NCBI GenBank assembly: GCA_043803805.1
Contig: JAZDJP010000001.1
Location: 1 to 6,231 of the forward strand
Source of the DNA: JAZDJP01 sp043803805
GTDB lineage: Bacteria; Planctomycetota; JAZDJP01
DNA length: 6,231 nucleotides
Direction of reading: 5' to 3'
Shown: positions 1 through 5,400 of the stretch, one piece after another
How positions within the stretch are numbered: position 1 is the stretch's first letter
How the letters are laid out: each line of letters begins with the position of its first letter
Translations under genes and position numbers: made by a program
The notes under the pieces: generated by a model
Database searches by the model: none
Told to the model about the DNA's origin: nothing
What the model saw: only the letters and a program-made list of their open reading frames with translations

Positions 1-1
1 T

Positions 2-322
2 GAGGTGCTCGTTGTCCCGACCAACATGAAGGAGCCGGGACTCGTCGCCGCGGCGGAGAAAATCTACAACGAACTCACCGCCGGGGGGCTGGATGTATTG
101 ATGGACGATCGCGACCTCCGCGCCGGCGTCAAATTCAAGGACGCGGATCTCATCGGCGTCCCGCTCCAGGTCACGGTGGGGGAGAAGGGCATGAAGGCGG
201 GGACGGTGGAGATCAAGAAGCGCGGGGAGCGGGATCGCGTCGCGGTGCCGGCGGGGGAGGTCGTGGCGAAGGTGATGGCATCCCGAAGTGCTGAGCGCCA
301 AACACATAGTTCTGAGTTCTGA
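2..322 (+). CDS. proS: Prolyl-tRNA synthetase, C-terminal fragment (5' end outside window)
   Basis: This is the last 106 residues of prolyl-tRNA synthetase, the cytoplasmic enzyme that charges tRNA-Pro with proline for translation. The visible part is the class IIa anticodon-binding domain. It opens with the VLVVPTNM strand, followed by a helix and the block MDDRDLRAGVKFKDADLIG, then VPLQVTVGEKGMKAGTVEI, which is characteristic of bacterial-type ProRS. The catalytic core lies upstream of the window. The reading frame is open from base 2, so the GTG at 5 is an internal valine codon and not a start. The conserved domain ends near VVAKVMAS. The last 11 residues and the TGA stop (320-322) are encoded by a heptanucleotide repeat array (288-350), so the natural C-terminus has probably been replaced or extended by repeat DNA. 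The gene converges on the DUF4340 gene, with 68 bases between the two stop codons. The identification is firm; the native end is less so. Confidence 0.94.
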   Translation, partial: EVLVVPTNMKEPGLVAAAEKIYNELTAGGLDVLMDDRDLRAGVKFKDADLIGVPLQVTVGEKGMKAGTVEIKKRGERDRVAVPAGEVVAKVMASRSAERQTHSSEF

Positions 323-350
323 GTGCTGAGTATGGAGTGTGAAGTACGGA
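288..350. repeat. Degenerate heptanucleotide tandem array over the proS 3' end
   Basis: Nine consecutive 7-base units share one phase from 288 to 350. GTTCTGA occurs at 309 and 316, GTGCTGA at 288 and 323, then GTATGGA at 330, GTGTGAA at 337 and GTACGGA at 344. Units at 295 and 302 are strongly diverged, so their membership rests on phase alone. The core 309-329 is near perfect and the flanks decay. The array covers the last 11 codons of proS, and the proS stop codon is the TGA that ends the unit at 316. The rest of the convergent spacer (351-390) shows no repeat and no hairpin followed by a T-run, so I see no intrinsic terminator for either gene. Confidence 0.75.
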
Positions 351-390
351 TGAAAACCGCCTCGCTCTACCGGGAGACGGGAGTGCTGTG

Positions 391-2730
391 CTACCGGCGC
401 CGGGAGGACGGGCCGGAGGGTTTCGGCTTCGTCTCCGTTGGTGCGGGTTTCGCGGCCTCCGGTTTCTCCGGAGGCGCGGGCACGGCCGCGTCCGCCTTCA
501 CGGGTGTCTCCGCCGGTTTCTCCCCGGCCGCCGGGACCGGCGGCAGGAAGTCATCCGCTTTTTTCAAGAGGCGCGCCGCGACGTCCCCCGGCAGGAGGAA
601 CACCGCCGGGAGCTCGTTCGTCCGGGCGTAGACATCACCCCCGGCGGTCTTCCCGCCGATGGACAGTTTCCGCGGAATGCCGGCCACGTCCACCGCGATC
701 ACCAGACGCGGCGCGTCCAGGCCGAAGCCCTTGAGGTCCTTTTCGGCGACCTTGTGGGCGGCGAAGGCGCGGCACTGGAGGTCGCTCACGATATTCAGGT
801 AATCCTTCACGGCCTCGACCTTCGCCAGGGCGTCCCGGGGTTTCGTCATCCGCCAGTCCATGCCCTCCTTCACGATCACGATCTCGTCCGGGCCCGCGGC
901 GAGCCGGAGCGACCGGGCGTCCTTGTCGGAAAAGGAGAAAATCACGCGCGAACGGAGTTCCTCCCGGAATTTCGCCGCCTGGGCGCCGGTGAGCGTGAAG
1001 ACAAGGGGTTTCCCTTCCACGAGGCCGAAGACGTCATCCCCGTCCTTCCCGCCCAGAAGCAGTTTTTCCGTTTTGGATTCCCCCTCCTTCGCGCCCTTGA
1101 GTGTGAGCGTGGCGGTGAGGGCCGGTTTGTCGAGGCCGTATTTTTTGAGTTCTCCAATCCCCTCCGCCACGTAACGCTTCACCCGGAGGTCGGCGAATTC
1201 CCCGAGGATCCCCTGGATCGCGTCGTTCCCGGCCGTGGCCGCGACGGGCTCCACCATCTCCCAGAGATCGTCCCGCTTCTCGTCGGGCCGGGAGAGGAGG
1301 AATTTTCCGTCCTCCCGTTCGACGCGGAGTTTCAGCGCGAGAGTCTTGTCCGCCTTCACCACGCTACGGTTCCGGTAGGCCAGGGCATCCTGGGCGGCGG
1401 TGCGGAGAAATTCAAAACTCACGGCGAACACCGGCGCGGACCGGCTCCGCCGGAGGTAGACGTACTTGCCGGAGGAATCCGGCCGTCCGAGGCTGATCTC
1501 GAGAGGCTCCTTGACGTCCCGGACGGTCAGCGTGAGCGTCACCGCGGGCGCGGCCAGCCCGAACTTCGCCAGCGCCGCCGTCGAGGGGGCTTCCTCCGCC
1601 GTCTCCGCCGCGTCGAGCGCGATCAACGCATCAAAGAGGCCTTTCACGGCATCCTTTTCCACGTCGACGCCTTCGGGTTTGGTCATCTTCCAGTCCTCCC
1701 CCGTCTTCTCGAAGACGATCCGCGAGGCGCCCTTGGCGATCTCCATCTTCTGAACGTCATCGCCCTTGCAGGGCAGAATCTTCCTTGCGCGCAGGTCCGC
1801 GACGCCCTTGTCCAGTTTCTCCACGTTGCCCTTCGCCACCACCACCACGGTGTCCCCGCCGCCCCGGAGGGCGTACAGGCGCTCCTTCTGGTCGGGGACG
1901 GCGCCGCCCACGAGAATCTGTTTCGCCGCGTCCTTGACCCAGGCGGTCACCTGGAGCGACGGGGCTTTGAGTCCGCGTTTTTCGAGCGTTTCGGCCGCCG
2001 GGCCCTCCGCGAATTCCTCCGCGCGGAGATCCTGGAGCGCTCCCAGCAGGTCGGTCACCTTCTGGGCGTCCGCGAAATCCGGCGCCGGCGCGGTGATCGT
2101 CCAGCGGTCGCCTTCCTTCACGAGCGTCACCGGGACCTTCCCGGCCCCGGCGATTTCCACCTTGTCCACCTTCTCCTTGTCCAGGGCCACGACCTTCTTG
2201 TCGCGGAATTCGTTCAGGGGTTTGTCCACGCGCGACACGAGGTATTGCGAGACGACCAGGATGTCCGGCTGTCCCTCGACGCGGACGTACACGTTGTCGT
2301 TGGTGACGTCCTTCTTCCCGACCAGGAGTTTCCGGACGGGCTGGCCCTTCTGGCGGAACGCGATGGACGTCTGGGGCGCGTCGAGGCCGAAGTCCGCGGC
2401 GACGAGGGACTTGCCCGGGGCCGGCTCGATCGCGGTGGTCCGCCGCATGTAGTTGAGCTCGGAAAGGACGCCTCCCACGATGCCCGAATCCGCGTCGGCG
2501 GCGATGGGCTTGACGAGTTTCCACGCCTTGTCCTCGCGGACGAACGCGAATGTCCCCGTGGAATTGATCACCTCGAGGGACTCGACCTCCTCCTCCTTGA
2601 AGTCGGGGAAGACCTTCTCATTGCGTTCCTTGGTCTTCTCGGCCGGCTCGCGCTTGCGCTCCACGAGCCAGACGTAGGCGAAGAACCCGATGGCGACCGC
2701 CAGCAGGAGTAGCGTATTGCGGACTTTCAT
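391..2730 (-). CDS. DUF4340 domain-containing membrane-anchored protein with five tandem repeats
   Basis: This 779-residue protein is the last gene of the ABC cluster. Residues 4-24 form one hydrophobic segment followed by basic residues (VERKRE), fitting an uncleaved N-terminal anchor with the rest outside the cytoplasm. Residues about 49-730 are five copies of a unit of about 138 residues. A tryptophan recurs at 70, 210, 347, 490 and 626. A (F/Y/R)GL-x-x-P turn recurs at 114, 252, 390, 531 and 669. A hydrophobic-Gly motif such as LLVGKK or LLLGGK recurs about 20 residues after each turn. This pattern fits DUF4340, a family of unknown function often encoded beside Gldg-type ABC proteins. Residues 731-779 are a Pro/Ala/Lys-rich tail ending in three arginines. 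The ATG at 2730 has a TGAGGTT Shine-Dalgarno (2737-2743) eight bases upstream. The gene follows the Gldg-like gene after 90 bases. It probably acts as an accessory or scaffold to the transporter, but this is inferred from context only. Confidence 0.9.
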   Translation of the reverse strand: MKVRNTLLLLAVAIGFFAYVWLVERKREPAEKTKERNEKVFPDFKEEEVESLEVINSTGTFAFVREDKAWKLVKPIAADADSGIVGGVLSELNYMRRTTAIEPAPGKSLVAADFGLDAPQTSIAFRQKGQPVRKLLVGKKDVTNDNVYVRVEGQPDILVVSQYLVSRVDKPLNEFRDKKVVALDKEKVDKVEIAGAGKVPVTLVKEGDRWTITAPAPDFADAQKVTDLLGALQDLRAEEFAEGPAAETLEKRGLKAPSLQVTAWVKDAAKQILVGGAVPDQKERLYALRGGGDTVVVVAKGNVEKLDKGVADLRARKILPCKGDDVQKMEIAKGASRIVFEKTGEDWKMTKPEGVDVEKDAVKGLFDALIALDAAETAEEAPSTAALAKFGLAAPAVTLTLTVRDVKEPLEISLGRPDSSGKYVYLRRSRSAPVFAVSFEFLRTAAQDALAYRNRSVVKADKTLALKLRVEREDGKFLLSRPDEKRDDLWEMVEPVAATAGNDAIQGILGEFADLRVKRYVAEGIGELKKYGLDKPALTATLTLKGAKEGESKTEKLLLGGKDGDDVFGLVEGKPLVFTLTGAQAAKFREELRSRVIFSFSDKDARSLRLAAGPDEIVIVKEGMDWRMTKPRDALAKVEAVKDYLNIVSDLQCRAFAAHKVAEKDLKGFGLDAPRLVIAVDVAGIPRKLSIGGKTAGGDVYARTNELPAVFLLPGDVAARLLKKADDFLPPVPAAGEKPAETPVKADAAVPAPPEKPEAAKPAPTETKPKPSGPSSRRR
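541..2586 (-). other. Five-fold DUF4340-like repeat region within the 779-aa protein
   Basis: I aligned the protein by eye on its recurring landmarks. Approximate units are residues 49-184, 188-320, 326-458, 464-600 and 606-730. Each begins with a strand of the type V-x-x-(L/V/M)-E-(V/I), then has a W-(K/T/E/R)-(L/I/M)-x-x-P strand, a helix ending near L-x-x-L, the GL-x-x-P turn, a beta pair ending in LG or VG, a strand with V(Y/F) or LY, and a helix leading to an R-x-(K/R)-x-(V/I) exit. Spacing between the tryptophans is 140, 137, 143 and 136 residues. The second unit has R in place of the aromatic before GL. The units are well diverged from each other, so the duplications look old. Confidence 0.78.
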
Positions 2731-2778
2731 GGGACGAACCTCACATCAAACGATTGCTGTTGACCGACTCGATTTCCA

Positions 2779-2815
2779 GACTCAGCGACTCCCCGACTCG
2801 CTGACTCGCCGACCC
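2779..2815. repeat. Octanucleotide tandem array (GACTC plus three variable bases), + orientation
   Basis: GACTC recurs every 8 bases at 2779, 2787, 2795 and 2803, and a fifth diverged copy, GACCC, is at 2811. The three bases between copies vary (AGC, CCC, GCT, GCC). A further GACTC at 2766 is out of phase, being 13 bases away. The array lies in the 90-base spacer between the Gldg-like gene and the DUF4340 gene. It begins just after the Gldg-like stop codon in the sense direction and leaves about 35 unique bases before the DUF4340 Shine-Dalgarno. Because all units point one way, the array cannot fold on itself into a strong hairpin and does not look like a terminator. Confidence 0.85.
2795..2813 (+). 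repeat. 19-base inverted repeat, left arm
   Basis: GACTCGCTGACTCGCCGAC occurs here on the + strand and again, perfectly, on the - strand at 5345-5363. It is embedded in the octad array of the spacer before the DUF4340 gene. Identity ends at both flanks (2794 and 2814 differ), so the exact match is 19 bases. Confidence 0.85.
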
Positions 2816-2820
2816 ATTAT

Positions 2821-4521
2821 TTATTTTCTCCGCACAAACCACACCGCCCCCCCCAGCGCCAGCGCCAGCAGGGGCAACGCCCCGAGCGCGATCCACGCCG
2901 TCATCTTGGACCAGACCACTTTCTCCTCCGGGGTGAGGTTGGGCTTGCGCCAGTCAATCTCCTTCGCGGCGATGGAGATGAGTTCCTTGCGCTCCGTGAG
3001 CCAGTGGGCCGAATTCAGCACCAGATCCCAGTTCCCGGCCGGCGCGGCGCGGCTGGCCCGGTTCGAAACAAAGTTCCCGTCGCCCACCACCACCAGACGT
3101 CCGCCCTTCTGTTCCCCCGTGGAGGCCCGCTCCGCGGTGACGGCGAGCGTCAGAGGCCCCTTGATGTCCTGTCCTTCGTTGAAGCGGACGTTCTTCAGGT
3201 CCTGGAGATTCGACTCCCCCCAGGCCTCGACCTCGGCCGGCGTCTTGGCCAGGGCGCGCACCGTGACGTCCTCCGGGGCCTTTTCCAGAGGCGCCACCAC
3301 GCAGGGGAAGAAGAAACTGACGGAGACGTCCTGCATCTTGCGGGTGATGTCATGATTCTCCAGTTGCGGCAGGCCGAAATTGCTGGTCAGTACCTTCCGT
3401 CCCAGCATGTCCATGCCGCTCACGACCGCCAGACGGTCCTCGTTCAGGGCGATGCCCCATTTTTCAAAAAGCCCCTTCAGGTTCGATCCGTTGGAATCCG
3501 CGGTGACAGACATCAGGGTCAGGACCCGGCCCCCGGCGTCCATGTAGGCGCTCACGGCGTCCACCACCGGCCCCGGGAAGGCCTTGACGGGGTTCAGCAC
3601 CATGAGGACGTCGCAATCCTTCGGCGCCGACCGTTCCGTCACGGCATTCCATTTCTTGATCTCGAAGTTCTGCTGTCGGAGGAATTTTCCGAGTTCCGAG
3701 AATCCCTGCTCCTCATCGGTATCGTCGAGACTCCCCTCTCCCTGCCCGGCGGTGTAGTAGATGATGCGTTTCTTTTCCTCCTGGAGGAAGAGGATGGCGC
3801 CGACGATCGCCTGCTCGCCCTTGAATTTGGGCGGGCCGGGCTCCCGTTGGTAGGGGTTCATGGCCATTTCCTTCATGTCGGTGTACGGGACATGCTTGTA
3901 GCGCCCCTTGTACTCCACGACGAGGGAATTGATAAGGGCGCGTTGCTCGCCCGTGACGATGTTGAGCCGCCGCACGAGCGCTTCGATCTCGTTGCGATCC
4001 CGGTCCGGATCGAGGTCCGCCACCTTGACGAGCGACGTCACCGTCTTGATTTCCACGAGGAGTTTCTGAAAACGGTCGTAGATGAACCGGGCGTCCGGAT
4101 CCGCAAGCCGGCCGCCGAGCCGGAAGATGGCGGTGATCTTCACTTCCTCCTTCAGGTTCTGGAGGACGTCCCGCCCCCGTACGGAAAGCGAGAACTGCCC
4201 CGTGGCCGTGTAATCCTTCCGGACGTAATGCCGCATGTTGACGTAACTGGCCATGACCAGAAGCGCCATACCCGCGACGACCATGATGGCGACGTTCGTG
4301 CCGTACCGGGCCTGCCGGGACACGACCAGAGACAGGTACCACTGCGGGGCGATGACGACGGAAAGGAGAACGGCGGCCCCGCCGCCCGCGGCCGTGACCC
4401 AGCAGGCCTTGTGGGCCCAGCCCTGGAACGTTCCGAGGACCGCCGCGGCCAGGAGTGTGGCGACCCCGAAGGCGAGAAGCGCCCTGCCGACCATCACCAG
4501 TTTTGATGTACCGTTAGTCAT
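2821..4521 (-). CDS. Gldg family ABC transporter auxiliary protein (GldG-like)
   Basis: This 566-residue protein resembles the GldG / ABC_transp_aux family, the extracytoplasmic partner of GldF-type permeases. Three hydrophobic segments lie near the N-terminus (about 8-31, 41-67 and 75-93). They are followed by the family-typical entry DYTATGQFSLS (103-113), with a strand VKITAIF at 127-133. The soluble domain shows the YYTAGQGEGSL motif (255-265), where related proteins have a similar Gly-rich GHGE turn. It then has LNPVKAFPGPVVDAVSAYMD (309-328) with AGGRVL after it, and RLVVVGDGNFVSN (475-487). A final membrane segment (541-563) ends in RRK at the cytoplasmic side. Both ends are therefore membrane anchored and the centre is outside. 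The ATG at 4521 has a GAGGTG Shine-Dalgarno (4527-4532) five bases upstream. The gene lies 53 bases after the permease gene. No catalytic residues can be assigned, and the ligand or substrate is unknown. Confidence 0.9.
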   Translation of the reverse strand: MTNGTSKLVMVGRALLAFGVATLLAAAVLGTFQGWAHKACWVTAAGGGAAVLLSVVIAPQWYLSLVVSRQARYGTNVAIMVVAGMALLVMASYVNMRHYVRKDYTATGQFSLSVRGRDVLQNLKEEVKITAIFRLGGRLADPDARFIYDRFQKLLVEIKTVTSLVKVADLDPDRDRNEIEALVRRLNIVTGEQRALINSLVVEYKGRYKHVPYTDMKEMAMNPYQREPGPPKFKGEQAIVGAILFLQEEKKRIIYYTAGQGEGSLDDTDEEQGFSELGKFLRQQNFEIKKWNAVTERSAPKDCDVLMVLNPVKAFPGPVVDAVSAYMDAGGRVLTLMSVTADSNGSNLKGLFEKWGIALNEDRLAVVSGMDMLGRKVLTSNFGLPQLENHDITRKMQDVSVSFFFPCVVAPLEKAPEDVTVRALAKTPAEVEAWGESNLQDLKNVRFNEGQDIKGPLTLAVTAERASTGEQKGGRLVVVGDGNFVSNRASRAAPAGNWDLVLNSAHWLTERKELISIAAKEIDWRKPNLTPEEKVVWSKMTAWIALGALPLLALALGGAVWFVRRK

Positions 4522-4542
4522 GTCTTCACCTCGTTAATTCTG

Positions 4543-4577
4543 CGACTCGCGATCCACGAACCACGATCCACGGACTA
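4543..4577. repeat. Heptanucleotide tandem array abutting the permease stop codon
   Basis: Five units of 7 bases run in one phase. CGATCCA is at 4550 and 4564, CGAACCA at 4557, with flanking variants CGACTCG at 4543 and CGGACTA at 4571. The last three bases of the final unit are the complement of the permease TAG stop codon, so in the sense direction the array starts exactly at the stop. The three central copies are nearly identical; the two outer ones are diverged. The array fills most of the 53-base spacer and stops ten bases before the Shine-Dalgarno of the Gldg-like gene. Confidence 0.75.
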
Positions 4578-5306
4578 CTTCCACTTCCTCGCCTCCACCA
4601 CCTTCGTCGTCAGGAACAGAAAGAACACGGAAACGCTGGCGAAGTAGACGACGTCCTTGGTGTCAATCACCCCCTCGACGAAGGAGTTGAAGTGTTCGGA
4701 CGTCCCTGCGTACTCCAGCACCTGCCGCAGGATCGACCCCTCCTTCATCATCCCGGAGGCCACCTCGCCCGTGATCCACATCACCAGAAGCACGACGAAG
4801 GCCAGGATGGCCGCCACGATCTGGTTCCGCGTGAGCGACGACGCGAACATCCCGATGGCGAGGAAGTACGCCGAGAGGCACATGAGGCCCGCGTAGCCCG
4901 TCTTGATGGGGCCGGGGTCCGGCCCGCCGATCTGGCCGAGGATCCAGACGTAGACCAGCGTGGGCAGGAGCAGGAACGCGTGGAATCCGAGCGCCGCGAG
5001 ATACTTGCCGATCACCACCTCGCTGTCGGTGACCGGGGCGGTCATGAGGGGTTCGATGGTCCCGGAACGCTTCTCCTCGGCCAGGAGCCGCATGCTCACC
5101 AGCGGCGAGGCGAACAGCATGATGATCGCCACCACCCCGAACGTGTTCTTCATGGAAATGTCCAGATCGTACTGCAGCGCGTAGTTGGTGTTGATGAGGA
5201 AAAACACCCCCGATACCGCCAGGAATATCGTCAGGACGATGTACCCCAGCGGCGAGAGGAAGTACGTGCTGAACTCCCGGCGGCAGATGGGCAAAACATT
5301 TCTCAT
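4575..5306 (-). CDS. ABC-2 type transporter permease (GldF-like)
   Basis: This 243-residue integral membrane protein is the channel subunit of the exporter. Six hydrophobic segments are visible at about 20-39, 55-75, 102-123, 137-157, 163-180 and 218-234. The amphipathic N-terminus (NVLPICRREFSTYFLSPLGY) and the cytoplasmic loop EEKRSGTIEPLMTAPVTDSE (77-96) followed by VVIGKYLA are typical of the NosY/GldF branch of ABC-2 permeases. A late SEHFNSFVEGVIDTKDVVYF stretch (203-222) closely recalls GldF. The loop around residues 70-100 is the expected contact with the ATPase. I chose the ATG at 5306 because it has a strong Shine-Dalgarno and because conserved sequence starts there. An in-frame ATG at 5375 would add 23 residues encoded by repeat DNA. 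The gene lies 91 bases after the ATPase gene and is co-directional with it. Confidence 0.92.
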   Translation of the reverse strand: MRNVLPICRREFSTYFLSPLGYIVLTIFLAVSGVFFLINTNYALQYDLDISMKNTFGVVAIIMLFASPLVSMRLLAEEKRSGTIEPLMTAPVTDSEVVIGKYLAALGFHAFLLLPTLVYVWILGQIGGPDPGPIKTGYAGLMCLSAYFLAIGMFASSLTRNQIVAAILAFVVLLVMWITGEVASGMMKEGSILRQVLEYAGTSEHFNSFVEGVIDTKDVVYFASVSVFFLFLTTKVVEARKWK

Positions 5307-5310
5307 GGCA

Positions 5311-5317
5311 ACCTCCC
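5311..5317 (-). promoter_or_regulatory. Ribosome binding site deciding the permease start
   Basis: On the - strand GGGAGGT lies with its GGAGG core five bases upstream of the ATG at 5306. It is a strong match to the anti-Shine-Dalgarno complement. The alternative ATG at 5375 sits in repeat DNA, and its extra residues resemble translated array (for example DSLTRRLADS), which favours the shorter form. Confidence 0.75.
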
Positions 5318-5334
5318 TGTCAGTACAGTCTTGC

Positions 5335-5400
5335 GAGTCGGCGAGTCGGCGAGTCAGCGAGTCTGGAGTCAACACCTCCGAGTCCCCGACGCGCTGACTA
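5335..5400. repeat. Compound octa/heptanucleotide array between ATPase and permease genes
   Basis: On the + strand GAGTC recurs every 8 bases at 5335, 5343, 5351 and 5359, with spacers GGC, GGC and AGC. From 5359 the period becomes 7: GAGTCTG at 5359, GAGTCAA at 5366, then a diverged unit, then GAGTCCC at 5380, and two more weakly matching units. The last of these, CTGACTA, ends with the complement of the ATPase TAG stop codon at 5398-5400. The octad part is very regular; the heptad part near the stop is degenerate and its outer units rest on phase alone. The unit is the reverse complement of the GACTC octad at 2779-2815, so the two arrays face opposite ways. About 17 unique bases separate the array from the permease Shine-Dalgarno. 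Confidence 0.8.
5345..5363 (-). repeat. 19-base inverted repeat, right arm
   Basis: This is the perfect reverse-complement partner of 2795-2813, embedded in the octad array between the ATPase and permease genes. The two arms enclose the permease and Gldg-like genes. In one transcript covering both spacers, the arms would be complementary to each other. Confidence 0.85.

Noticed and set aside
288..350. CRISPR-like array
   Set aside because: Units of 7 bases without separate spacer sequences are far too short for CRISPR repeats, and no cas gene is nearby.
351..403. Possible terminator between the convergent genes, including the palindrome CCGGCGCCGG at 394-403
   Set aside because: The palindrome has no loop, lies in the last codons of the DUF4340 gene, and is not followed by a T-run in either direction. 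CTACCGG at 367 and 391 is a short direct repeat only.
388..2712. 774-codon open frame on the + strand opposite the DUF4340 gene
   Set aside because: It is in exact codon register with the - strand gene, so its stops would need TTA, CTA or TCA codons there, which a GC-rich gene avoids. Its translation is rich in Arg, His, Gly and Pro with no recognisable domain. Similar shadows lie opposite the other three cluster genes.
2731..2820. Internal promoter in the spacer before the DUF4340 gene
   Set aside because: No convincing -35/-10 pair is visible on the - strand, and the spacer is explained by the octad array and Shine-Dalgarno.
3004..4506. 500-codon open frame on the + strand opposite the Gldg-like gene
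   Set aside because: It has the same codon register effect. The - strand protein has clear membrane segments and family motifs, whereas this one has none.
5307..5375. Upstream ATG at 5375 giving a 266-residue permease
   Set aside because: The extra 23 residues are translated from the repeat array, and the ATG at 5306 has a strong Shine-Dalgarno and begins the conserved sequence.
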